A stretch of 64,000 nucleotides of DNA from Clostridium ihumii AP5 (lineage in GTDB: Bacteria; Bacillota; Clostridia; Clostridiales; Clostridiaceae), in the NCBI RefSeq assembly GCF_000612845.1, contig NZ_CCAT010000045.1, positions 124,001-188,000 of the forward strand, read 5' to 3'. Both the position numbers and the translations under genes were made by a program. Below are positions 52,663-60,529 of the stretch, piece after piece (position 1 is the stretch's first letter; every line of letters starts with the position of its first letter). Under the pieces are notes generated by a model that was given only the letters and a program-made list of their open reading frames with translations, was not told where the DNA came from and made no database searches.

Positions 52663-53589
52663 CTAGAATTTCTTTTGCCAATGCCAAATTTCTGAAGTAC
52701 TTTCAACTTTAAATCCTAAATCCCAATAAAACTTTTGATCCCCACCTAACATTCCTCTGCATTTAGGATTTATCTTCATTACTCGATTGGCAGCCTCATG
52801 TATAAGTGCTGTAGCAATTCCTTTTCTTCTACACCACCACACTACTCCCAATGGTTCTAATTCACAATATGGCATTTTTTCATTATACCAAATAATTGCC
52901 ATACCAACTGGTTTTTCTTCTTCATCAACGATACATAAATCTAACTTAGGATTATAATTTGGCATTTTTCTAAGCTCACTAAATCCTATTTCACCTGTTT
53001 CCGCTGTAGGAAGTGTATAATTAAAAGAAAACATATGTGTGTTTGACAAGTAGAAATCTGGAGTTTGTGTACCATCTAAAATTTTATATTCTTCTGGTAA
53101 TTTTATCTCAAACTCTTTTGTACCAAATGGCATAATAAGCAAGCGCTCTAAATCATTTTCTTTTTTAAATCCTCTACTAATAGCCATTTCCTTAACTTTT
53201 TTATATTCTGGTGTTAATAATAATCTTAAATGTCGTGTGTTATCTTTATAGTCTTTTTTAAAGCATGAAAAATATGTCTCAGCATGATGAAACATACTTT
53301 CTAATAACTTAGTGTTATTTTGCCTTTCTAAGCTATCAAATAAAAAGAAACATTCACTATTCCAAATTGCTTCGCTTATTACTGCTGAAATAATTTTATT
53401 ATTTTCTTCCCAAATTCCAATTGTATGTCTCCAATTATCACATACATTTCCCCAAGCAATATGTGCACCTCTAGTAAACTCATGCCTACTAAGTCCCCAT
53501 GCTGGCAAACTCCATTTATAACTTTCTAAAATCATCTCTTCAATCTTCATAAAATCTTTATCATTATAAAATCTAAAGTTAATGCTCAT
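52663..53589 (-). CDS. GNAT acetyltransferase, 308 aa
   Basis: Two-domain GNAT. The N-terminal half has FYNDKDFMKIEEMILESYKW and a divergent fold. The C-terminal half carries LCIVDEEEKPVGMAIIWYNE, LGVVWWCRRKGIATALIHEAAN (motif A RRKGIA) and GGDQKFYWDLGFKVEST. Substrate unknown. It sits between two of the small secreted peptide genes, with a separate promoter region upstream. Confidence 0.88.
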   Translation of the reverse strand: MSINFRFYNDKDFMKIEEMILESYKWSLPAWGLSRHEFTRGAHIAWGNVCDNWRHTIGIWEENNKIISAVISEAIWNSECFFLFDSLERQNNTKLLESMFHHAETYFSCFKKDYKDNTRHLRLLLTPEYKKVKEMAISRGFKKENDLERLLIMPFGTKEFEIKLPEEYKILDGTQTPDFYLSNTHMFSFNYTLPTAETGEIGFSELRKMPNYNPKLDLCIVDEEEKPVGMAIIWYNEKMPYCELEPLGVVWWCRRKGIATALIHEAANRVMKINPKCRGMLGGDQKFYWDLGFKVESTSEIWHWQKKF

Positions 53590-53667
53590 ATGAATTCACC
53601 CCACTTTTACATTAAAACATATATCCTTTCTCTGAATTAAATTTCTAGATAATAAATTAATTTTAAT

Positions 53668-53797
53668 TTATAACATTTCTTCAACTTCAAATAACCATTT
53701 TTTAATAGGTTTTATAACACATTTCATACTGTCTTTGTCAAAAAGGATTTTTTAAATTTCCTATTTCAATAGTTTCTAATAATGTCTTACTTCCTCC
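53668..53797 (-). pseudogene. Remnant resembling the start of an OYE-type NADH:flavin oxidoreductase
   Basis: After a GGAGG at 53797 the minus strand reads SKTLLETIEIGNLKNPF and then stops. This closely resembles the N terminus of old-yellow-enzyme-like oxidoreductases (LLEPIKIGNLxLKNR). Immediately after, in another frame, comes DSMKCVIKPIKKWLFEVEEM to a stop, like the tail of a longer protein. A start codon is missing and the frame is broken, consistent with a large internal deletion. Short, so tentative. Confidence 0.35.
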
Positions 53798-53880
53798 ATT
53801 TTTTATTTAATATATTTTAATTATATTGTTATATAACTTCATATAATATTACCAATATAATTCAGTATTAAATTTGAACA

Positions 53881-53913
53881 AAAAAATACAGGGTACTAAA
53901 TCCCCCTGTATCT
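53881..53913 (-). terminator. Terminator of the 53925 peptide gene
   Basis: On the minus strand GATACAGGG ... CCCTGTATTTTTTT forms a stem followed by seven T, just past the stop codon. Confidence 0.8.
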
Positions 53914-53924
53914 TCTATTTATTT

Positions 53925-54131
53925 CTATTTTATATATCCGCACTTTACACATCTAAACATAGTTACAGCATTTCCATTCTTATCTAACCTTGATCCAGCA
54001 TTTTTAAATTGATGTCTGCAACCAGCACCACCGCCATCTGAAGCATTTGATGCAAATACCATAGATGTTGTACCAAATAACATACATACAGTTAACATAC
54101 TAATTAATAAACTTTTAAATTTCTTTTTCAT
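53925..54131 (-). CDS. Small secreted peptide with C-x-H ... CxxCG motif
   Basis: 68 residues. The signal peptide (MKKKFKSLLISMLTVCMLFG, cleavage after VFA near residue 27) is nearly identical to that of the 55383 paralogue. The mature 41 residues have C38-R-H40 and C61-V-K-C64-G. Four ligands in this order suggest a zinc-ribbon-like or disulfide fold. Ribosome-binding site GGGGGAAAG. The function is unknown; it is encoded between GNAT genes, with its own terminator. Confidence 0.78.
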   Translation of the reverse strand: MKKKFKSLLISMLTVCMLFGTTSMVFASNASDGGGAGCRHQFKNAGSRLDKNGNAVTMFRCVKCGYIK

Positions 54132-54262
54132 TTTTCTTTCCCCCTTTTAAATTCGAGTTACCTTTATATATTACCATATTTTTCCTAAAATATAGATGTT
54201 ATTTATGTCTTTTAATTTATTTTTAATTAAGTTTACATTATTTTCATATTATATTAAGTCTA

Positions 54263-55210
54263 TTATTTATTATTCTTTAACTTTTCCCAGGTATGTCTAT
54301 TTCCTACCAATGTAAATCCTGCTGATTCATATAATTTATTAGGTGCTGGAAATTGCTCTGGACAAAGTGTTAACACTGTTGATACTGTGGCACCTAAATT
54401 TTTAGCTTTCTTTAATGCATATAACATCATTTCTTTACTTATTCCTTTTCTTCTATGCTCTTTAATACAAGCTACTGCTTCAAAACTAGCCATTTTATTT
54501 TTTTCATCATATCTACCACTACATAATGCTACCGGACTATTTTCTGGTGACATAACTACAATATCTAATTCATCTCTATGTGCATAAGATTCTCTTGCTT
54601 TTCTTAATGAAACTTCATCAAATTCCATCCCTAGACAATCATTATATATTTCAATTACCTTACTTATATCTAAAATATCACAAAGGGATTTTATATAATA
54701 TCCTTTTGGCAATTCAGGTTCACTTATAGGATATTTATTATAATAATCTCTTAATACCCAATATTCTTCTGTTCTATAATATCCATTTTCTATTAAAACT
54801 TTTTCTATATTAACATCACCATCAAAAGGACGCCATGAAGATTCACTAAAACTACTAATTCCAAGATCTACACTTCCATCTCTTATACACTTATTCACCT
54901 CTTCCTCTAAAGCTTTAAACATTTCACTAAATCTATGTTTATTTTTTTGATTTATAAATAACTGGTTTCTTTCGTATATCATTGCTCCACCCATAAGTTT
55001 ATCACCTTCAAATAGAAGAAATGAAGAATCATGTAAGTCTTCTGAAATAGCTTCTATATAACTTTTATTTTCCTTATGGTCAATACCAAACTCTAATGAA
55101 TTTATATTAAAATAAAATTTTGATCCTGACTCTGAAATACTTTCCTCTATAAACTTTCTTAATCTAAAATAGTCTTCTCTGCCATTAAATCTTCTACATG
55201 TTATATTCAT
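54263..55210 (-). CDS. GNAT acetyltransferase, 315 aa
   Basis: Two GNAT-like halves. The N-terminal half is FNGREDYFRLRKFIEESI through LLFEGDKLMGGAMIYER. The C-terminal half has VVMSPENSPVALCSGRYDE, ASFEAVACIKEHRRKGISKEMML (motif A RRKGIS) and TLCPEQFPAPNKLYESAGFTLVGN. Same architecture as the 52663 GNAT, though clearly diverged. The pairing of peptide and GNAT genes occurs twice in a row here. Substrate unknown. Confidence 0.88.
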   Translation of the reverse strand: MNITCRRFNGREDYFRLRKFIEESISESGSKFYFNINSLEFGIDHKENKSYIEAISEDLHDSSFLLFEGDKLMGGAMIYERNQLFINQKNKHRFSEMFKALEEEVNKCIRDGSVDLGISSFSESSWRPFDGDVNIEKVLIENGYYRTEEYWVLRDYYNKYPISEPELPKGYYIKSLCDILDISKVIEIYNDCLGMEFDEVSLRKARESYAHRDELDIVVMSPENSPVALCSGRYDEKNKMASFEAVACIKEHRRKGISKEMMLYALKKAKNLGATVSTVLTLCPEQFPAPNKLYESAGFTLVGNRHTWEKLKNNK

Positions 55211-55338
55211 AAATTCTCATAACCTTTCATATATAAATATTTAAGTGTAATACCCTTATTATAAAAATTATATGTTTATAATATAAAATAATCTATTTCA
55301 AAAATAATTCGGCATTAAAGTTGAATAAAAATAAAATG

Positions 55339-55373
55339 AAAAATACAAGGTAATTAATTACCTTGTATTTTTC
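55339..55373 (-). terminator. Terminator of the 55383 peptide gene
   Basis: AAAAATACAAGGTAAT pairs with ATTACCTTGTATTTTT, immediately after the stop codon on the minus strand. Confidence 0.9.
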
Positions 55374-55382
55374 ACTTTATTT

Positions 55383-55604
55383 TTATTCTGCCTTTACATA
55401 TCCACATTTTGTACATCTAAATATAGTTAACATTCTATCAGTTTCTTTATCTATTCTATTTCCTACCTTTTGAAATTTATGTGCACATGTACTACCATAG
55501 CCATCATTAGCTGGACCTGGACCAGCTAATACTATTGATGTTGTACCAAACAACATACATACAGTTAACATACACATTAATAAACTTTTAAATTTCTTTT
55601 TCAT
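55383..55604 (-). CDS. Small secreted peptide with C-x-H ... CxxCG motif (paralogue)
   Basis: 73 residues. The signal peptide (MKKKFKSLLMCMLTVCMLFG, cleavage after VLA at residue 27) is nearly the same as in the 53925 gene. The mature part carries C40-A-H42 and C64-T-K-C67-G with a 21-residue gap. The signal region is more conserved than the mature middle, a pattern seen in secreted peptides under diversifying selection or relaxed spacing. Function unknown. Confidence 0.78.
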   Translation of the reverse strand: MKKKFKSLLMCMLTVCMLFGTTSIVLAGPGPANDGYGSTCAHKFQKVGNRIDKETDRMLTIFRCTKCGYVKAE

Positions 55605-55792
55605 TTTTTATTCCCCCTTTTAAAATTTGATACTTATACATTAACATATTTTTACTTTTATTGTACCATTTTCAATAAATTTTTAATGAATCTTTAACTA
55701 AATATACATTATTGAAATTGCTATTAATATATTTTTAATATCTTAATATAACACTAATTCGCAACTGTCTTAAAATGAACATATATCTTAAA

Positions 55793-56620
55793 TTATATGT
55801 TACTAAATATTTCACCCAATAATTTATTTACTTTAAATGTGTTCAGTGAAAAATCTAAGTAATTATCTTCTTTTATACATTCATATATACTTTTTCTATT
55901 ACTTTTAATTAAATTACTATTGAGTTTTAATTGCTTTGCCATATCCTTATAAAATTCAAAATAACTATTTTTATTTAAAGGCCCCAAGTGAATAATTCCC
56001 TTATAATCAATTTTAATTAACTTTACTATCGCCTTTGCCATTTCTTCTACTTTCACAAAAGTATTATACATATTTTCTGTTCTAACAAATTCCTTATTAT
56101 GTTCTAATAAATTAATTAGATTAGTAGTTTTTTTATCCCAAATTCCATTTATATCTTTTCCATACAACATTCCTGGTCTAATAATTATATAATTCCCATG
56201 ACTTATAACAATTTTTTCTCCATCAATTTTTGCATTAGAGTATTCTGCTAAAGCATCCCTACTATTTCTGTATTCTGGTTTGTTATTTTCTTTATAATCT
56301 CCATTTTTTCCTCTAAAAACAGCATTTGTTGATATAAATATTATCTTTTTATTATCTGAAATATATTTCAAAACATTGTTCAATCCTAATTCAACTAAGT
56401 ACTTTTCACTAGTATTACTCATAAGTGTCCATAAAATTATATCTGGATTAAAATTTTCAATTATATCTTTTACTTCCTCTTCCTTTGTTACATCTAATTT
56501 TATAAATTCATCATTACTATTACTACTATTTACAGTGCCTAATACATTAAATTCAGTTTTTAAAAGTTCAAAACAATGTCCACCTAGAAAACCACTTGCC
56601 CCTAAAATTAAAATTTTCAT
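55793..56620 (-). CDS. NAD-dependent epimerase/dehydratase, RmlD-like
   Basis: 275 residues. The extended short-chain dehydrogenase fold starts with the NAD motif GASGFLGGHC. FISTNAVFRGKNGDYKENNKP is the RmlD-type substrate loop, and the catalytic Y-x-x-x-K is in AEYSNAKIDGEK. IIRPGMLYGK and a C-terminal substrate domain complete it. Relatives reduce dTDP-4-keto-sugars or modify nucleotide sugars. No sugar operon adjoins it here, so the substrate is open. Confidence 0.9.
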   Translation of the reverse strand: MKILILGASGFLGGHCFELLKTEFNVLGTVNSSNSNDEFIKLDVTKEEEVKDIIENFNPDIILWTLMSNTSEKYLVELGLNNVLKYISDNKKIIFISTNAVFRGKNGDYKENNKPEYRNSRDALAEYSNAKIDGEKIVISHGNYIIIRPGMLYGKDINGIWDKKTTNLINLLEHNKEFVRTENMYNTFVKVEEMAKAIVKLIKIDYKGIIHLGPLNKNSYFEFYKDMAKQLKLNSNLIKSNRKSIYECIKEDNYLDFSLNTFKVNKLLGEIFSNI

Positions 56621-57001
56621 TCTTTCTGCTCCCTAACATAAGTATTTTTATATAAACATTATTCTATTCCACTTTTGCTTTCCCTTCATAAATTTAATTA
56701 TTATTGATTGTTTTTATAAATATTAAATTAAACTTTAAATTTCCATTTCATTTATATTTCATTAAATTTATTTTAAAATTATATAGTTGTTTTTATTCAA
56801 TTTCATACTCATATTATTTAAATAATTTTAAAATAGTATTTTGGGCACTAAATTTATTGACGCAATAGTTAACCTATAATTAATATATAATGTTTAAATT
56901 ACTTAACTTATATTTAAATATAATTTTACAATTGTCACTTGATAATGGTATTATTTAAAACTTGGGCTTAGAACCCTATATTACATTTGGAGGTATATAA
57001 A
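56621..57001. other. Divergent regulatory region upstream of the lux-like locus
   Basis: These 381 bp lie between the RmlD-like gene (minus) and the LytTR regulator (plus). A promoter candidate is TTGACG (56857-56862) with TAATAT (56881-56886), an 18-bp spacer. Related AGTTAAC and ACTTAAC words occur about 35 bp apart downstream and could be LytTR half-sites, but this is weak. A small GGGCTTAGAACCC hairpin lies near 56964-56976 before the ribosome-binding site. No gene seen. Confidence 0.45.
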
Positions 57002-57724
57002 ATGATAAATATATTAATAGTAGATAAGCACCTAGAAGATAGAGACCATATTAAAAAAATATTACTTTTGTCAAAATCAAATTTAAATATCTTTGAAGCT
57101 ACTAATGAAGAAGATGCTTTAAAAATATCAATTAAAAATAAAATTGATATTTTTTTTGTGGAAATTTTTTTAGAAGATTCCTCTGGGCTAGATCTAAGCC
57201 TTAAATTGCGAGATATACCTAAATATACATTGTCATGGATTATATTCACAACTTATAACATGAAATATATTTTGGATTGTTTTAAAAAAGTTCATTGCTA
57301 TGACTATATTTTAAAACCCTATGATGATAATGAAATTATTGACATTATAAATATTTTAACTAATTCCAATGATACTTCTACATCTGAAATTCCTAGGCAA
57401 TATTTAACATTAACCATAGATGATATTATATTTAAGATATTTATAGATGATATTTTTTTCATTGAAGTGTTTGGTAAAACTTCAATTATTCACACTATAA
57501 AAGAAAAATATATTGTGCAAAATGTATCTCTAAAAAAACTATCTAATATGATTAATAATTGTTATTTTGTAAAATGTCATAAGTCTTTTTTAGTTAATAT
57601 AACAAAAATAAAGAAAATAGAAAATATATCTTATAAGAAATCTAATATATATTTTGACAATTATAGTGAAATAATTCCACTTAGCTACAATTTTAGAAAA
57701 AATATGTTGAAATGGATGAAATAA
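57002..57724 (+). CDS. LytTR-family response regulator with Glu at the phospho-acceptor site
   Basis: 240 residues. The receiver-like domain (1-115) keeps D8, T83/T84 and K105 (YILKPYDD), but the expected acceptor Asp in the FFV-D-I position is Glu (E54), and the second N-terminal acid is Lys. The C-terminal LytTR domain covers about 135-240 (DIFFIEVFGKTSIIHT, VKCHKSFLVNITKIKKIE). It probably binds promoters by LytTR direct repeats, perhaps without phosphorylation. The start at 57002 follows GGAGG by 8 nt. It leads the lux-like gene group. Confidence 0.9.
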   Translation: MINILIVDKHLEDRDHIKKILLLSKSNLNIFEATNEEDALKISIKNKIDIFFVEIFLEDSSGLDLSLKLRDIPKYTLSWIIFTTYNMKYILDCFKKVHCYDYILKPYDDNEIIDIINILTNSNDTSTSEIPRQYLTLTIDDIIFKIFIDDIFFIEVFGKTSIIHTIKEKYIVQNVSLKKLSNMINNCYFVKCHKSFLVNITKIKKIENISYKKSNIYFDNYSEIIPLSYNFRKNMLKWMK

Positions 57725-57882
57725 TTTATAATGATATAAATATATCTTATACCTCTTTTCTTCCTTCTCATGACATTAATATTGAATTTTTATCTATATA
57801 ATTTATAATTTATTCATATTATTGTTTAAATTTTGAAAATTTTATTTGATTACTATTATAAATATTGAATGGAGGTGTATTT

Positions 57883-59385
57883 ATGGAATACAAAAAATTA
57901 CAAAATATACTAATTGAAAATATGTCTATATCAATTAATGCAAAATTAAAGCAAATACCTTTAGTTATCAATATTTTAGAAGATTTTACTTTTGGTATTC
58001 CTTCTAATATCTTAAATCTTGAAAATATTAATTTATGTATTGAAACAATATTAGAAAATATTATTATCAATGGATATAAAGAAAATAATATTGATTCAAT
58101 TTCTATTGATTTTGAAAAACACTCTAAGTATTTAAAAATTATTATTCAAGAAAAAGGGATGCCTTATAGCTTTAACACTTTACTATATAACTGTAATAAA
58201 ACTTTATTTAAAAAATTTACACATAGTTTTAGGAATTGTGAAATTAAAAATTATGTAGATAACATCTATTTTGATAATTTAGGGGTAAATGGACGAAAAA
58301 TTACCATTATTAAATCTTATGATGAATTCATAGAAAATGATTATAATACAATTTCTAATTGTTCTAAATCATTAAATATAGATAATAAAAATTATATTGT
58401 ACGAAGAATGCATAGTGATGAAGCCTTAGAAGTTTCTAGGTGTGCCTATAGTAGTTATGGATATAGTTATATGGATGAAGACATCTATTATCCTGATAAA
58501 ATAGAAAATTTAAACAATACTAATAAATTAATTTCTTATGTTGCTGTTACAGATACTAATAAAATAATTTCTCATGTTGGCTTAAAACCCAATAATGATA
58601 GTGGTGAATTATTAGCAGCTTTTACACATCCAAAATACAGAGGTCTAAATTGCCTTAATAAAATAGTTGAAAATCTTATTTGTGAATGCAAGAGTTTAAA
58701 TTTAACTGGTGTATATGTTAATGCTGTATGTGTCCATACATATTCACAAAAAAGTGCACATAATTATAATTTTAAAGATTGTGCATTATTTTTATGTAAA
58801 ATTAAATCTTTAGACTTTAAAAATTTTGAAGTTAATTCATCTTATAGAGACAATCTTTTAATGTCTTATAAATATTTAAAGACTAATTTTAAATTAAAAC
58901 TATATATATGTAAGCACCATATGAAAATTATCAAAGAAATATATTCTCAATTTAATATTGATGTTACTTTTATAGATTCTAAAATAAATCATATAAAAAA
59001 TACACCATGTAAATATACTTTAAATTTTGATTCTATGGACTCTGCTTCTATTCATATCAATTCATATGGAAAAAATTTAATTGAATGCTTGCATAAAGAA
59101 ACTAAAAAATTATGTTGCAGTAAAGTTGAAGTGATTTATTTGTATCTTGATTTAGAAAATCCAAATACACCACTTTATATTAATGATTTAGAGAACATAG
59201 GATTCTTTTTTGCCGGGGTTATTCCTGGGGATGTTGGTAATAATAAATTAGTTCTTCAATATCTAAATAATATATTAATTGATTACTCAAGTATTAAAAC
59301 AGAATCTGAAATAGGCAATAAAATTTTAAATTATGTTATGAATTCTGATCCAAACATTAATATTATTAAAGAAAATATAAATTAG
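57883..59385 (+). CDS. RsbW-like ATPase fused to a GNAT domain
   Basis: 500 residues from the ATG after GGAGGTG. Residues about 1-130 form a HATPase_c (anti-sigma serine kinase-like) domain: the N box is CIETILENIIINGYK and the D/G box degenerates to QEKGMPYSF. Residues about 160-310 form a GNAT domain with IISHVGLKPN, LLAAFTHPKYRGLNCLNKIVENL (motif A variant) and SAHNYNF. A C-terminal domain of about 180 residues is unassigned. Both enzyme parts look divergent. It lies 14 bp before the LuxE-type gene, so it is part of the acyl-reduction operon and may modify or sense its products. Confidence 0.8.
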   Translation: MEYKKLQNILIENMSISINAKLKQIPLVINILEDFTFGIPSNILNLENINLCIETILENIIINGYKENNIDSISIDFEKHSKYLKIIIQEKGMPYSFNTLLYNCNKTLFKKFTHSFRNCEIKNYVDNIYFDNLGVNGRKITIIKSYDEFIENDYNTISNCSKSLNIDNKNYIVRRMHSDEALEVSRCAYSSYGYSYMDEDIYYPDKIENLNNTNKLISYVAVTDTNKIISHVGLKPNNDSGELLAAFTHPKYRGLNCLNKIVENLICECKSLNLTGVYVNAVCVHTYSQKSAHNYNFKDCALFLCKIKSLDFKNFEVNSSYRDNLLMSYKYLKTNFKLKLYICKHHMKIIKEIYSQFNIDVTFIDSKINHIKNTPCKYTLNFDSMDSASIHINSYGKNLIECLHKETKKLCCSKVEVIYLYLDLENPNTPLYINDLENIGFFFAGVIPGDVGNNKLVLQYLNNILIDYSSIKTESEIGNKILNYVMNSDPNINIIKENIN

Positions 59386-59399
59386 TAGGAGGTATAAAT

Positions 59400-60527
59400 A
59401 TGTTTACTAAAATAAATGAACTTTGCTCTCAGATTGAATCCTTTGATTTAAATACAACGTCTGAAAAACTTTTTATTGATGCTATGATTGAAAATTATTC
59501 ATTTCAATTAGAAAAGCAACCTTATATAAAATATTTATACGATAAATCAAATATTGATATTAACTCAATAAAATCTATTGATGATATTTTTAATATACCA
59601 CCTCTTTTTGTTGAAACTATGAAATACCATGGTTTTTGTAGTGTAAAACCTAAGGATATACACATGACCTTAAAAAGTTCTGGTACTGGTGGTCAAAAAA
59701 CTCAATCATTTTTTGATAAAGATTCTACTACTAGATTAGAAACCTTATCTTATAATACTTTCAAGAAAATGGGTTACACTAGTTCAAAACCTGTTCACTA
59801 TTTTGTTATGGCTTATGATATAAGAAAAGCTAGCGATGTAGGTACTTCTTGGAGCGATAATTTTGTTATGTCTTTAGCTCCTAGTAAGTCTACTCATTGG
59901 CTTATTGAATGGGATGAAAAGAAAAAAACTTATTATTTTGATGAAAAGAAATGGGCCAGAAAATTTATAGAGCTTTCCAGTGATGCACCCGTTAGATTAT
60001 TGGGATTTCCAGCTTATATGTACAAGCTTTTAGAAGAAGTTAAAAAACTTAGTACATCAGTTTCTGTTCATGAAGATAGCTTCATTGTAGCTGGTGGTGG
60101 TTGGAAAAACCATCTTGGAAAATCAATGACATTAAACGAATTCTCTAATTATATAGAATCTACAATTAAACTTCCATCACAAAATATAGGTGATACTTAT
60201 GGAATGGCTGAACATGGTGTTCCTTATTGTTCTTGCCCATATGGTCATTATCATATACCTATATATAGTCGTTTAATAGTGAGAGACCCTTTAACCATGA
60301 AAATTCAACCAACTTATAAAGAAGGTTTATTGCAATTATTTACACCTTATAATACAGCTCAACCTAATTTATCTGTATTATCAAAGGATGTTGTTACTAT
60401 AGGTGAAAACTGTCTTTGTGGTATAGATGGACTTTATATAAAATCTATTTCTCGAGGTGGCTTAAAAAAACATAAAGGTTGTTCAATTGCAGCTCAAGAA
60501 ATTCTTAATAAACAAAAGGAGGCATAG
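59400..60527 (+). CDS. LuxE-type acyl-protein synthetase
   Basis: 375 residues, the length of Vibrio LuxE. Features: LKSSGTGGQKTQSFFD (nucleotide loop), VAGGGWKNHLGKSM, and GDTYGMAEHGVPYCSCPYGH (AMP-binding core). Near the C terminus KGCSIAA places Cys361 where LuxE carries its acyl-accepting cysteine (Cys364 in V. harveyi). LuxE activates a fatty acid as acyl-AMP, takes the acyl group on this Cys and hands it to LuxC for reduction. The partner reductase lies 2 bp downstream. No luciferase genes are present. Confidence 0.92.
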   Translation: MFTKINELCSQIESFDLNTTSEKLFIDAMIENYSFQLEKQPYIKYLYDKSNIDINSIKSIDDIFNIPPLFVETMKYHGFCSVKPKDIHMTLKSSGTGGQKTQSFFDKDSTTRLETLSYNTFKKMGYTSSKPVHYFVMAYDIRKASDVGTSWSDNFVMSLAPSKSTHWLIEWDEKKKTYYFDEKKWARKFIELSSDAPVRLLGFPAYMYKLLEEVKKLSTSVSVHEDSFIVAGGGWKNHLGKSMTLNEFSNYIESTIKLPSQNIGDTYGMAEHGVPYCSCPYGHYHIPIYSRLIVRDPLTMKIQPTYKEGLLQLFTPYNTAQPNLSVLSKDVVTIGENCLCGIDGLYIKSISRGGLKKHKGCSIAAQEILNKQKEA

Positions 60528-60529
60528 TT

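Larger units (their letters stand above)
53590..53924. other. Intergenic region with a decayed gene and a conserved motif
   Basis: These 335 bp upstream of the 52663 GNAT hold the terminator of the 53925 peptide gene, one copy of the repeated intergenic motif (53860-53885) and a likely pseudogene remnant (53668-53797). A promoter candidate, TTGACA with TATAAA at a 19-bp spacing, lies within the remnant at about 53715-53740 on the minus strand. Confidence 0.5.
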
